Shown: positions 22,903 through 35,295 of the stretch, one piece after another
Layout: the number at the start of each line of letters is the position of its first letter
Numbering within the stretch: the first letter of the stretch is position 1
Translations under genes and position numbers: made by a program
Assembly (NCBI GenBank): GCA_900312665.1
Contig: ONZQ02000013.1
Span: 124,001 to 188,000 of the forward strand
DNA length: 64,000 nt
Source of the DNA: Cephalotrichum gorgonifer
Lineage: Eukaryota > Ascomycota > Sordariomycetes > Microascales > Microascaceae
Direction of reading: 5' to 3'
The notes under the pieces: model-generated
Database searches by the model: none
The model's input: only the letters and a program-made list of their open reading frames with translations
What the model was told of the DNA's origin: nothing

Positions 22903-24099
22903 TCACACATCCACGTTAACCACTACCTTCCCAAAGTGACGCCCGCTGTACAGATATTCCAGCGCCTGCTTACCCTCCTTGAACCCAAAGACCCGGTCAA
23001 CGACAGGGTGGATCCGGTGCTCCTTAAGAAACGGTATCATCTCCTGGAACCGGTCCCGCGGACCATTGAACACGCCCTTCAAGGTGGCGTTCCGCGAGAG
23101 GGCTAAGACATTGACGTTCGTCCTGTCGCCGGGATCATCCTCCTTTCCCGAAAGGTACCCGATGCAGGAGATGATGCCGCCAAAAGCGACCGCGCCGAAC
23201 GACTTCCGTAGCGTCTGGGCGCCCCCGCACTCGAAGATGATGTTGGCGCCCCTTCCGCCCGTATATTCCATGACTGCCTCGTCCCAGTTGGGAGTCGTGC
23301 GGTAGTTTATGACGTGGTCTGCGCCGAGGGACTTGGCCTTCTCCAACTTCTCGTCCGACGATGAGGTTATGATGGCTATTATCTCGTTCGTTAGAAAGCC
23401 TGGATACTTGCCATTTTTGCCAAAAGGGAGGGACGGGATAGAACTGACTCGTCGCCCCGGCAGCGTGTGCAAGCTGTAGACCCAAGATACTCACCCCGCC
23501 CGTCCCCTGTAAGAGCACAGTCTCCCCCTTCCCACCCGGCTGCCCCAGCGGCCGGAACTGGTTGATTGACATCCAGGCCGTGACCGCGGCTATGGGCAAG
23601 CAGGCGGCCTCCTCGTCGGACATGTGTTCCGGCGCCCTTACGAGGCCTTCAGACGGGAATACCCTGTGAGATTGGAGCACGCCCTCTAGGGGTAGACCTA
23701 GCCCCGTCTTAATAATCGTATTGTCGATGGTCCCCGTCACATGGCCTTGATTGAAAATCGAGACGACACGGTCGCCCACTTTCCAGGTCGCGCCTTCGCC
23801 GGCGGAGATGACGGTGCCGCACATGTCAGAGCAAGGGACAAGCGCCTCGGCGGCGCCGGATTGGAGAGCTTTGTGATGGCCGTAGAGACCCATGACGACT
23901 AATACTGAAGTCAGATTGATGGTTCAAGTGGGATTGCCGCGGGGGACATACCCTCGGTATCACGATAGTTCAAGGCTACGGCTTTTATCCTCACCAACAC
24001 CTCCCCTTTCAATGGCACCGGCATGGGCGCCCTCTCCAGCTTCAAGTTCTCGAGACCATCCTGGCGGGTCTGCCACTGTTGTACAGTTTTGTCTGCCAT
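22903..24099 (-). CDS. Zinc-independent alcohol dehydrogenase/quinone reductase-like
   Basis: Three exons (23952-24099, 23449-23898, 22903-23375) give 356 aa, a normal length for the medium-chain dehydrogenase/reductase superfamily. Family blocks: GEVLVRIKAVALNYRD (GroES fold), CSDMCGTVISAGEG, WKVGDRVVSIFNQG, ETVLLQGTGGVSILGLQLAHAAGA (NAD(P)-binding GTGGVS loop), then TIITSSSDEKLEKAKSLGADHVINYR. The structural-zinc cysteine cluster is absent, so this is the quinone-oxidoreductase-like branch seen in fungal NADPH-dependent enzymes. The second intron uses the unusual donor GTCAGT and branch CTAAC; removing it restores the beta-alpha-beta unit exactly. Substrate unknown. Confidence 0.88.
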
Positions 24100-24491
24100 A
24101 GTTTCTACCCCTGTTTCGTTGTTGGAATGAGCACGGTGGTTAGGATACACAGAATGTTGGAGCTAAGAGCCTTTGACGGTATGATTGATAATCACCACGC
24201 GAGGAGAGCGGGGAAGAGTGAAGGAAAAGGGGGGGGTGGGGGGGGGGGGTTTCCCGGTTTACAAGTTTATAAGCAAGTACGAATGAGCCACCCTTTATTC
24301 AATTGGAGCTCCCGGTAAATACCCCACCGGGAAACGACGTCAGGAAGACGAGTATGAGAGACTGTTTCATTCCACCCTACGACCAGATGGTTTTTGTTTT
24401 CTCCGATACATGTCTGCGCCATGGGCAGATATTCGATATAAGTGAGTAGAGAGTTGTGTTCCAGTGGAATTTACACCTTCAAACACATGCC
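24100..24491. other. Short intergenic region with poly-G tract
   Basis: Promoter of the dehydrogenase and 3' flank of the DUF2235 gene. It holds a long G-run interrupted once by T (about 24229-24250). No gene. Confidence 0.5.
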
Positions 24492-26174
24492 TCATTCTTT
24501 TCCGACCCCATTGTCCCTGTCCAAATCCGACAGAATATCCGCCGGACACAACGTCCTCGCCATGCTCTCCTGGACCTTATACTTCACGACCCCCCCATCC
24601 TCGTAAGCCACCGTCATGGCCTTATCAGGACTCAGAACGTATTCGGGCATCGGCCCGCGCCCTTCTTTTGTCCACTGCCAACCTGTCCCGACCCTGCTGG
24701 GCTCCTGCGCGGACCACCCACGCAGCGCCACCGGGTCGTACCTGAGCCTGTCCTTGCGGACACGCACTATCGGGTGAACAGACTCATTCGTCGCGCCCAT
24801 GGAGCTTTCGTCCGGGCCTCGTGGATACTCGCCCGGGGTTCGGTACTTCTTACCGAGGAGCGCGAAGAAGGCGCCCTGCAGGCCGGCAAAGTTGTCCACG
24901 ATCGGCCCGCAGCCCCAGCCGTTGGTCAGGTTGCCCTTGGCATTGACCCTGACCAAGGCGCGGCGGTGGTCCTCGACGAGGCTGGCGATGCTAGGCTGGT
25001 CGAAGGTGAGCAGACCCGACAGGTTGTCCACCTTAGACCCGACAGAAGGGAACGTAGTTAGTCAACATGATGGATAACTCTAAAGGAAGAGAGGATAGAT
25101 TAAACAGGCTTACTTACCATCCACGCAAATGTGTTGTAACCGATCTCTTCATGGTCGCCATATTCACGCAGCTGCTCTGCTTGACCTCCAATGTTGCTGT
25201 GGACGCCGGGGAACCAGCATTGTTGCAGGCTCTTGGTAGGGCCATCCTCGGTCTTGTGCCAAAGCGTCGGTGGGAAGGCTATGCGTTTCTCGTCTATGGC
25301 GAGAGCCTGAAATGCATACTCTATGTCTGGTGGAGGAAAGTGATTTAGCTCTTGGCACTGTCTGATATCTACTCCGTGGACGATGCTAACATTTTGAGGC
25401 CCTTGTGTTGTGGAAAGTGTACTGCTGATTGATCGGGAAGCCGACTTTGGCCGCCAGGTTCACCAGTGGCCATTCAGGCACCCCCTAGGTATTCGATGTC
25501 AGCAAGAGAACGCGCTGTATATAGATGAGGATGGTGGTTTGCATCGCATACCAGTTCTCCAACTGTCTCCCAGACCCCGATAACCTTGATTGTGACATCC
25601 GTAAGGCCCAGCTCGTCCCTGTTGTCCAGATACCATTCTGACTTCCTGAATGGCTTGCCGCCCGTATTGGCCCTATACGCCGCCCACATTTCCGGAAACC
25701 TCGACATCTTAATAGGATTGAGGACTCCGATGTCAGCCACAAGGCCGGCGACCGAGCGGGCCGTGAAAGCACCACGCGAGAACCCGAAGAAAAAGAGCTC
25801 ATCGCCAGGCTCGTAGTTGTTGGAGATAAAGTCATAGATCTCGGTTACCTCACCGTCAAGACCTACCCCAAGGGCACCTACACAAAAGACCACATCAGTA
25901 AGGATTCCTCCGCCAAACGTTCCGCCCTCCATTGCATGAGCCACCTACCGAATATGGCTTTCTGGAAAGGGAGATCGCCGGCCCCCAGACCCGAGTGGTA
26001 AAGCACAAGCTGCTTAACGCGATTCTCCTGAGAATCAATACCAGTCTTCGAGATTGCGCGGGCGATCTTGGCGACGTTGGAAGCTTGCGAGGGGCCTCCC
26101 CCCTCGTCGGAGGACAGCCAAGTTCCGTCGACGCTGATGATAATTCTCTTGTAGCTTGCGAGCTTAGGCGCCAT
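24492..26174 (-). CDS. DUF2235 (Tle1-like) alpha/beta hydrolase
   Basis: Five exons (25949-26174, 25552-25877, 25391-25484, 25118-25326, 24492-25031) give 464 aa in frame. DUF2235 proteins are alpha/beta hydrolases; bacterial Tle1 members are phospholipases, while fungal ones are mostly uncharacterised. Blocks seen: KRIIISVDGTWLSSDEG, VLYHSGLGAGD, NNYEPGDELFFFGFSRGAFTARSVAGL (GxSRG nucleophile elbow), VWETVGELGVPEWPL, EYAFQALAIDEKR, and WFPGVHSNIGG with catalytic-type His. Intron 3 uses donor GTTAGC; removing its 64 nt joins HNTRASKY to IEYAFQ and avoids an apparent stop. No signal peptide, so probably intracellular. Confidence 0.87.
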
Positions 26175-27227
26175 ACTGTGCTGTATGGGAAGGGCTCAAG
26201 TCGTTAGAAGAAAGGGGTCCCGGGGGGGGGGGGGGGGTAGAAGTAAAAGTTTACATGCCTGCAAGATAGCCTTTTTATTATCTTTGTGATATTTCACATG
26301 GAACAAGGCTAGACAGACTGTGAGCACATGTTTCACGTAGTATTCAGTCTTGACGTGATGAAGGATCGAAGCGGCAGCAAGTGATATCTATCCATATTAG
26401 ACTTCCAGAAAGCAAACTCGTTCCCTACGCCGGACTCATGAAGTGATAACATGGATTAGGGGCATATGACCTATAACAGATCGTACGTATTCCCGTGTCT
26501 TTTCCACTAGTGGGAAATGGGTAATGTGCATCTGTAACTGCATCAATCGAATCTAGGTCTGAGATAAGTGGCTGCATAGCAAACATAAGTCCTGACGTAA
26601 ATGCTCAGTATAAATAGAGCAAGACGAGTCTAGAAAGGAATCCCTGGGGAGGCGTACATGTATACATACAGGATCATGATCCTGAGTTGCGGATTGAGCA
26701 CTCCAGAGTCGACTCTTATTAGTACTGTTAGTATGAAGAGGCTTCTAGGGAGGAGTATAAAGTGTACTTTGTGGCGTAGGTGGCTTGCAACCCAGTCGGC
26801 ATGCCCAGCCCACTTGTTATCGTTTGATCTAGCTTTAAAACTTTATGTCGCAGGTCTAGATCCAATTCAGACCTGGCGATGTAATAAATGGCCTACCTAT
26901 GATGCTTGAGATCACATGCAAAGAAAGCCATTATGTTGGCTGAATGTCATCCCATCGTCTTGTTCTGGAATTGCTCCTCTCCAGAAAATCGGGAAAAGAC
27001 GGAAAAGACCGTTGTCATGATATCTTATACTAACATGGTCCACAACCTCAGCCAAGTCTGTAGGACGCACACTGGATTTCCGTTCCTATTTCAATCGGGT
27101 TGGAAGATAAACCAATATAAGTGCCTTGTGCGGTTAATCTGAACCCATCGAGTTATTCTTTTCACCTTTTTCTTTTATTAGAATCCGTCATTAACAACAC
27201 TACATTTTACCCCACCCTGAATCAATC
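26175..27227. other. Divergent promoter region, AT-rich
   Basis: About 1 kb between the leftward DUF2235 gene and the rightward Ppo gene. It has a G-run at about 26222-26237 and is AT-rich thereafter. Short frames only. Confidence 0.45.
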
Positions 27228-30200
27228 ATGCCCACCACACAGGCGGATGGCCATGCCGTCCCATCCGACTCATCGAATATAACCAAGCTCCTGAGCGAAG
27301 CTCGCCAGGACCTCATCAGCCAGAGTCATCGTATCTTGCCTGATCTGGCCATACTTCAAGCCCTCTACCAGACCTTCTTGGCAGGCGGTGTTATCGACGA
27401 CCGGAAATACCTCGTATGTGCTTCCCTGTGAATCTCGTTGGGAAACTTCGTGCGCATACGCAGATAGATGCACGGAAATGGTACTGTATGCTGGCTACTG
27501 ACAACATGCAACAGGTGGAGAAAATCGTTCAACTAGCAGCATCGCTCCCCAATGGCTCGACGATCCGTAATGATCTAAGTGGGACCTTCGTCAACACGCT
27601 GTGGACCACACTACAACACCCGCCCATATCTTACCTAGGGGACAAGTTCAGGTATCGAACCGCGGATGGCTCCTACAACGTATGTTCACGCTCATTCCTA
27701 TTCACTCTAGCCACGATCTAAGTGAAGGACTGACCCTGTATAGAACATCATGTACCCTCACCTTGGGGAAGCCGGGAGCTCCTACGCGCGGACGGTAACG
27801 CCAAAGCACCCCCAGCCGTTGGTCCGCCCTGACCCCTCTCTCATTTTTGACTGTAAGTATCCTTGAGCGGTGGTGTAGCACCATAGTGGATTAAGGATGG
27901 ACAGTAATAAATATCTGACTTCTACATCAGCCTTGTTGGCCCGAAATGGGCCTGCTAGGGAGCATCCAAGCAAGATCTCTAGCAATCTCTTCTATCTAGC
28001 CACGATCATCATCCACGGTAGGTTTCCAATTTTTGTCATACAATCTTGTGCCTGATTTAACACTTGAAATAGATCTCTTCGTGACCGACGAGGCAGATGA
28101 GACTAAATCGAGGAGCTCGGCATACCTCGACCTCGGGCCGCTCTATGGGTCATCACAAGAGCAGCAGGATCGCGTCCGCACTTTCAAAGACGGAATGCTG
28201 AAGAATGACGCGTTTTCCGAACAAAGACTCCTTGGACAACCGCCCGGGGTGTGTGCTATGATCGTTGCCTTCAACCGGTTCCACAACTACGTTGTGGGGG
28301 AGATCGCCACCATTAACGAGGGTGGCCGATTTAGTATCCCGGAAGGGATGTCGACCGAAGACCCTGCTTACGAGAAGGCCATGAAGAACCGTGACGAGGA
28401 ACTGTTTCAGACAGGAAGACTGTACGTCCTAGCGCTGTTTTATATCTTCTTTGGTTTTGCGCATCAGCCAGCAAGTCGATGTATTAACAGTGGAGAAGCG
28501 TCACCTGCGGACTCTACGTCAACATGATTTTGAACGACTACCTCAGAGCCATACTGAACCTGAACCGTAATCCAACCGATACGGATTGGAGGCTCGACCC
28601 GAGGGAGACTATTCCCGATGTCTTTGATCCACAGGGAACTCCGAGGGGGGTCGGGAACCAGGTAAGTGCCGAGTTTAACATGATTTACCGCTGGCACACC
28701 GCCATCAGCAATCATGATGAAGATTGGGCAAACGAGTTCTTTGCCGATGTCTTTGGGCCTACCGCCGATCCAAGTAAGAGATAGACCCCTTGTATCATAT
28801 GATGCACTATGCGCTTCGATCACCTACTGAACCTGACCTAGGCAAACTATCGGTGACGGAGTTCCTTGGTGGGCTCCGAAAGTGGTTCCAGGACCAGCCT
28901 GAAGATCCTGGAAAGTGGACATTTGGCAACCTAAAACGGAAGGAGGATGGAAGTTTCGACGATGTGTCGCTCGTCAACCTTTTGCAGGCTGGGTCCGAGA
29001 ACGTGGCAGGTATGCCTGCTGTCCTAAAGCCCACCTGCAGAGCAGCTCATGCTAACCCGAATTCTAGGGGCATATGGCGCTAGAAATACCCCTAAAGTGA
29101 TCAAGGCAGTTGAGATACTAGGCATCCAGCAGGGCAGGAGGTGGGGTCTTGCGACCTTGAACGAATTCAGGCTCTTCTTTAAGCTGAAGCCGTATACGAC
29201 CTTTGGTGAGTGATGACCTGGGTTGTCTGTTAGATCGGGAGCGAGGGTAAGCTGATTTCATCCCATTTAGCTGAGGTGAACTCGGATAAGTCTGTTGCCG
29301 ACACTAGTAAGCCAATATTTCGTCCGTGAAAGATATTTTCGGGTGTCATCGTGTTAACCGTTTGGTGTAGTGGAAGCTCTCTACGGGCACCCCGACAATA
29401 TCGAGTTATACCCAGGAATTGTGGCCGAAGAGGCAAAGACATCGCTCGAGCCTGGCTCCGGATTGTGCGCAAACTTCACCACTTCCTTCGCCATCTTGTC
29501 CGATGCTGTCGCTCTCGTCCGAGGGGATCGGTTCTACTCGGTTGATTATAGCCCATCGACATTGACGAATTTCGGGTACTGTTCCTGTCCTGCTCTGAGA
29601 CAAGATAACTGTACCACTGAGAAGCAAGGCACAAAGGCTAACGTCCACCCAGGTTCAACGCTGCCAGTTCCGACTTTGACGTGGCCCAAGGCGGCGTGAT
29701 GTACAAGCTTCTCATGCAGGCGTTTCCGGGATGGTACAGCTCAAACAGCGTCTACGCTCTGTATCCCTTTACCACAGTCGAAGGAAACCTTGAGATATTA
29801 CGCCAGCGCGGTACTTCTCAGGAATTCAATTTCGAAAAGCCGTCGTTGACTGGTCCCCCTACCCCTATCACATCTTGGAAGGGAGTAGTTGACGTTCTAA
29901 ACGACCAAGAACACTTCAAGGTCCCATGTGAGTAACCCCCCGTTACTACCAGTGCTAACATTTCCACTTCGACTTATAAGTGCTGACAGCCTGCGTAGGG
30001 GGGAAGCACACCTCCGAGGTGACTCACCACGACTACATGCTCAGCGGGGATGCTCCTGCCAATGCTCAACAGAGAGTCTCCGTTAAGAGGTGTCTATACG
30101 AACCCCAGAACGCTCTGAACGAGGTACGGCAGTTCTATGAATCGGCCACTGAGTGCGTCCTACGCGAGCGCAGTCGCAAACTGGGTGATACCTATCAAGT

Positions 30201-31444
30201 AGACATTGTGGCAGAGTAAGTATCTGGGCCCTGTCGGAGTAGGCAAGGGTGGCGCCCAACCGAGCTAATTGCGAACTTCACTTAGCGTTGGGAACATTAT
30301 ACACACCCTCTTTACGTCTCAATTCTTCGGAATCCCTCTACAAAACAGCGGCAAGGGTGGCGGTGATTCAGGTGCCTATACAGAATCGCAACTGTATGAC
30401 GTACTTGCCAACCTCTTCGGCTACGTTTTCCTCGATCTGGACCCCGTCAAGTCGTCCAAACACCGAGCTGTCGCAATCAGAGAGGCGCAGCGCCTTGGAA
30501 AGGTCATGACAGCCGCCACATCGGAAGTGAACTCGCCGCGATTCCAGGGACTGAAGAGTTTGTTGGGTATGGGGAAGGCTCAAGCGTCTCTAGTTGACTA
30601 CGGAAACCAGCTCGTTAGCAGGATACTTGACGTCAGTGAGGATGTTGATAACACGGTCTGGACGATCATTCCGACGGCAGCGGCGGCATGTGCGACCCAA
30701 GCTCAGGGGGTATGGTTTGAATCCCTTCCCCATCGGCATTTGTGAGCCGGAGTGCTGATTGTGACTACAGTGGGCGCAAATGATCGATCTCTTCCTGTCC
30801 GAGCAGTATTATCGCCACTGGCCCGCAATCCGGGAGCTAGCCCTATCCGACGCCCCCGAAGCCTTCGAGAAGCTCAAGAAATACGCTCTAGAAGGGTACG
30901 CTATCTCATTCTCCCTACAGTCTTGAGGAACTTCTAACACTCATCGCAGTCTTCGCCTCTCAACACCAGCATTCGGGCTTATCCGCACTGTTGACACGGA
31001 AAAGGCGACCATCCAGGACGGCCCGCAAGTCAAGACAGTCCAGAAGGGGGACACCGTCCTGACCTCGTTCATCACAGCCGGCCAGGACCCCTCCAAGTTC
31101 CCGGACCCACAGCAGATAAAGCTGGACAGGCCGGAAAGCTCCTACATCCACCACGGCTGGGGTCCCCACGAGTGTCTTGGTCGGCCGATCGTTACGGTCG
31201 CCGCCGCGAGCACGCTGCGGACATGTGCTCGCTTGGAGAACTTCAGACGGGCGCCAGGGCCAATGGGAGAGATGAGGTCCAAGCCTGTCGCTGGCGGCTT
31301 CTTCAGGGAGTTCTTAGCGGCGGATGGTAGCGAATGGGGACCGTTCCCCCGCAGTACGCATTAACCTGCGCCCCCATTTCTAGATGGTCTATGCTGACAG
31401 TCTCTACAGCGAAAAAGGTTGTGTTTGACGGTTTCGTCGATTGA
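27228..31444 (+). CDS. ppo: Ppo-type fatty acid oxygenase (linoleate diol synthase family)
   Basis: Sixteen exons close in frame to 1065 aa. First and last exons are 27228-27413 and 31410-31444; internal exons start at 27515, 27744, 27931, 28073, 28499, 28842, 29068, 29271, 29371, 29653, 29999, 30286, 30771 and 30950. The N-terminal half is an animal-type heme peroxidase/dioxygenase: IIIHDLF holds distal His182, and EFNMIYRWH holds catalytic Tyr362 and proximal His365. The C-terminal half is a cytochrome P450-like isomerase with GLRLSTP and the heme loop HHGWGPHECLG with Cys995 intact. This is the layout of PpoA and linoleate diol synthases, which oxygenate C18 fatty acids and then isomerise the hydroperoxide to psi-factor-type oxylipins that control sporulation. 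The intact P450 Cys argues against a PpoC-type enzyme; regiospecificity cannot be read here. Confidence 0.93.
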
Positions 31445-31757
31445 TGGTCCGCGGTATAGTCAAATTCGTTATAAGTATAATCTAGGGTCCAGTTGCTTTG
31501 CCGGCTTCAAGGGTTGGAGATAGCAGTTCTAGGTGATAATCGCCAACCCATGTGATGTAGTAGTGTGTACCCAGCTTTGGATGCATAGTAAATCTGGACA
31601 AATGGAAATATGGCGAGTGATGTTTATGGTAATAATCTTGTAAAGGTTAAGTGACAAGTGCCCATGTAACTTCGGTCATATTCCTCACAATGAAGGTTGG
31701 CCCGTGCGTTTAGCTCTTGGCTCTCTTCGGGTGGTGGAAGCAAAAAAGAAATTCCTT
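31445..31757. other. Short intergenic region
   Basis: 3' flank of the Ppo gene. The right end carries the T-run (minus strand) just after the tRNA, a likely RNA polymerase III terminator near 31742-31750. Confidence 0.5.
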
Positions 31758-31845
31758 TGGACGTGTCCGGGATTGAACCGAAGACCTTTTACAATTGCGC
31801 TTTTGTGAGTGCAAAGCAAACGTGATACCACTACACCACACGCCC
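31758..31845 (-). tRNA. tRNA-Ala(UGC) with 16-nt intron
   Basis: The minus strand starts GGGCGTG and ends CACGTCC plus discriminator A, pairing as a seven-bp acceptor stem. The D arm contains TAGTGGTATCAC (A box) and the T arm GGTTCAATCCC (B box). The anticodon stem TTTGC pairs with GTAAA, the loop reads TTTGCA..T with anticodon TGC, and a 16-nt intron sits after position 37. A T-run follows as terminator. Confidence 0.88.
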
Positions 31846-32382
31846 CGTCCTGGTGGAAGAATCACGTTTCAAACGCCATTTTATGCAGACGGCAGTCTCC
31901 TCCTGTATGAGGACATTTTCACGTATATGTCGCAGTGAATCTCAGACTTCAGGTTGACGGTTGAGACTCCAAGGCAATATTTTGCGTTGATCTTTAGAAC
32001 CACTGGGTCATGGAGTTTCTGCGGTATTAATTCCCATCACTACATTGTCTAGACGTCCATTACTGACATGTCTGTTATATGTACTGCGAGGAAGGTTATC
32101 AATGAGCACTGCCAACTAGTTATTCCCATTTGCGTTACTTGGTAGTCTTGGGTGTGATAACGAATTTAACCACTCACATTTATTTTCTGTAACAGACCAG
32201 TAGAATTTCTATTAGTTTCTAGAAGTCACAAGTATGCCGCTCCAATGTCGATTCAGGGTATTTATCTATTGTCTTCTACTCTCGATAAACGTTTTATGAA
32301 TACCTAGGTTTAACCCAAGCCCCTAGACCTAGTCCCAAGATCCACGGGCGAATGCCTTAAAGAAGAAAACAAATATATGTCC
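31846..32382. other. Intergenic AT-rich region
   Basis: Between the tRNA and the 3' end of the HsbA-like gene. AT-rich with no frame of note. Confidence 0.45.
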
Positions 32383-32901
32383 CTAGAACAGCTTGAATGC
32401 ATCAATGGCCGCATCAAACAGAGCATCAACCTGGTCCACCATCCCCTGTGCGACACCCTGCAACGCGGCAGGGACCTTGGCGACGACGGCGGCGGAGAAG
32501 TTGTCAGTCTCCTTTTTCTGTATCTTCAGGTCGATCAGAATGGCCGGGCTGAACAAGAGCTTGTCGAACTTTGGCTTGGCGGCCGTGAGGGTAGAGAGGG
32601 TGTTGTCGATGTCTGTAATCAGGCCCTGCAGGGAACCCGCGAGCATCAGAGTCTCCTCCTGCGTCAGGTCGGCGGACTCTTCGGCTACGCTGGTCGCGTC
32701 CTTTGTCTTGGCCAGGAGCTCCACTGAGTTCCCGACAATGGGAAGGGCGCCGAAGAGATCGCCCGACCACTCCGCAACGGTGTTGTTGAGCTCAGCCGAT
32801 GCTGTGCTGAGGGTGCCGAGAGCGTCGGCGATGGCGGCGCCATCCGCCAGGACGGGGGCGACGGCAAGGGCGACAGCACCGAGGATCCGAGTCGGCAGCA
32901 T
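32383..32901 (-). CDS. HsbA-like secreted cell-surface protein
   Basis: Single exon of 172 aa. The N-terminus MLPTRILGAVALAVAPVLA is a signal peptide. The mature protein is an all-helical, Ala/Leu/Asp-rich chain without cysteines: ALGTLSTASAELNNTVAEW, ITDIDNTLSTLTAAKPKFD, FSAAVVAKVPAALQGVAQGM. This matches the hydrophobic surface binding protein A (HsbA)/cell wall galactomannoprotein family, secreted proteins that bind hydrophobic surfaces and can recruit hydrolases. Length and lack of Cys fit the family. It ends AIDAFKLF with no GPI signal. Confidence 0.88.
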   Translation of the reverse strand: MLPTRILGAVALAVAPVLADGAAIADALGTLSTASAELNNTVAEWSGDLFGALPIVGNSVELLAKTKDATSVAEESADLTQEETLMLAGSLQGLITDIDNTLSTLTAAKPKFDKLLFSPAILIDLKIQKKETDNFSAAVVAKVPAALQGVAQGMVDQVDALFDAAIDAFKLF

Positions 32902-33048
32902 GTTATATGTGTATATCTGTATGTATATTTTGAATATACGGTCTTTTCTTAGTCGGAGAAGAAGGATGATTCAACACTAGGAGTGAGGTAGAGATGCTAA
33001 GCAGAAAGACCAAGGGATGGGGGAAACAGTGTGCGGCTATTTACCGAC

Positions 33049-33054
33049 TTTATA
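33049..33054 (-). promoter_or_regulatory. Likely TATA box of HsbA-like gene
   Basis: TATAAA on the minus strand about 150 bp upstream of the HsbA-like start codon; motif and spacing only. Confidence 0.4.
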
Positions 33055-35295
33055 ACTTTCCACCCAACCTTGAAAACTGACTCCCCGTACGAGAACCGAC
33101 TTAGAAGTCCTCCCCCTTCCCTCCCTTGAGTTAGATCCTACCTATCGTGTGGGTCGTTTAGGCCTCGGTGACATATGATCGCCCCCTAGTCTTACCCCGC
33201 GAAGTCAACCCCATGGGGATTAGTACCTGGGACCAGGGCAGGGTTACATGGCGAGGGCATCCCGTAATTGCGCCCCGCATGTGCAGGAACAGGGGCATGG
33301 TGCAACTCGGAAGATATCACCACGTCGATGGAGGCTTACCGACTTACTAGACTTACTACGAACATGAATTCTATCGTATAATGGTCTCTGGGTGATGGAA
33401 GACGGGCACTCCCCAATCGTCTTCGAGTCAATACAAGCATATTTAGTGATGCGCAAAGGCGATTGATTACAAGTAGTGTGGAATCAAAAGTCGTGTGTGC
33501 GGGGAGAATGACGCCGCTGATCGATCGACAATCATGCAATCTGCATTGGGAAATCTGGGCTTTGTCATTGGCGAAATGGGAGAGTAAGAGCGAGAAGTGA
33601 GTTAGGCCGCGGCTCACGGCTGAGAAACATGTGAAGTCATCCAAACTAGTAACGACTACAACTCATTGTCGGCAAGGAGAAAGGAGAAAGGGGAGAAAAT
33701 AAACACAGAAACAAGCTATTCATCCGCGGTCCTCACAATGCCAACTTCGCCCCAGCTTACCAATCCTTGGCCAGTTCGTTTTCTAGCTTGCCTCATCCAT
33801 CTGCTCCCACCAGAAGCTGCGTGAGTTTTCCCAACTGGCCAGAGGAAATGGGGTAGGGCTGGTTTCTCGGTAGTAGTCACTCCTGTTCCAGGAATCAATT
33901 GTTGTACCTGGACGGGCGAAGACAGTTTCCGTCTGGATTAACGTTCAGTGGTAAATGAATGCGATGGCGATCTCGCCGGAGTTAGGTTGTAGCTAACCCG
34001 GGTAACCGGCACCCCTAAACAACGGTGGCTGCACCCTCGACTAGTTAAACCCCGCTTGGACGTGCAACCGTAAGAAGGGGGAGTATTTCTTATGTGTGTT
34101 TACCTCAACCGAACTGGCTTAAGCTGGGAAATTATATACAACGCAGACCCGTGATGCTGCGAATGGAGGAGAGTCCATAGCCAATGCAAAGCTACATTTT
34201 ACGCCATTGTATATTCTCCTGCAGTATGCACTGAATCTATCGAATCCTGAGCGTCTGTGGAGATACTAGGCGACATCACTTATCACTTAGTCCTAACTAA
34301 CATCGAGACTGCAGACCAGGCCCAATAGCCTCTAACCTGCAGTACAAGGTTAACAGGGCATTTTGCAAAGATTGGACCGTGATTCCAGAGCATGGGGAAA
34401 AAAACACTCCTTATGGATGCAACCTATTCCTGTGTGTGAAGTCTCCTGCTTTGACATGTTAAACCTGGGCAGATGTGCATTGCACGATTCGAGCCAAACT
34501 GATAGTCCTGCACGCGTCCCACAATAAGAATCCGTTAATACAGTAACGATCCTTTATTGTCCTTCCTTCGATTTCTGCAACTAGAACAGGTAAGAACTAC
34601 CGAAAGGTCAGGACTAAACCTTGTCAGCGGTCGACGATGGACAGGTTGAGGAGAGTGGGCTTTAGGCAAAGCATCTCCGTTGGCATGCGTGAAGAACTAG
34701 AGCTGTCTTTCCTGCGCTTGAACTTAATTGCACCACAGGTATACTAGGCATCCAATACATGCGTCGAAATTGTTTTGTTGCGTCGCCATGTTTTTATTGT
34801 ATGGACTCGGTGTGCATATATGCTGTGATATCGTATACTGTTGATTGTGCGGTGGGTGGCTGGGCGGCTCTGATCCATCAATGGAAAACGATGAGAGTAA
34901 CGATAGTACACTAACTATCTTGACCGTCGCACCTATGGCATAATTTTGACGAATCATATACCTATCTGGTATGCAATGAGCACTGCTTTGTAGAACATGA
35001 TGGACTGTGTTTGTGTGACGATGGAGTGGGCCCATGCCACGCCGCACGCCGATGCCGCTATCGAAACCCCGCACTCCGTTTACTCCGAGAAAGACTCCGA
35101 AACGAACCGGATTTTCTAAACCGAATATCTGCCCAACTCCAACTTTGTCCTCATTGTTCTATTCCTGATTAGTAAACGGGAGTGGAAGGTGTGCATACAT
35201 ACAGTTTTAACACATCAACTGACACAGCCCTCTGTCTTGCCCAGTTCCCTCCGTTCGTCTTCGAGTACGAGTACGTACTTAGCAAGGCCGTAATC
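33055..35295. other. Long intergenic region, no supported gene
   Basis: About 2.2 kb between the divergent HsbA-like and maltase genes. Mixed composition, many stops in all frames, no repeat or RNA gene recognised. The right end is the maltase promoter. Confidence 0.45.

Noticed and set aside
25386..25395. Frameshift or nonsense mutation in the DUF2235 gene
   Set aside because: A 64-nt intron restores a conserved family junction and all downstream phases.
28662..28700. GTAAGTGCC donor-like site in the Ppo gene
   Set aside because: It lies inside the conserved peroxidase block GNQVSAEFNMIYRWH, which must be uninterrupted; treated as a cryptic site.
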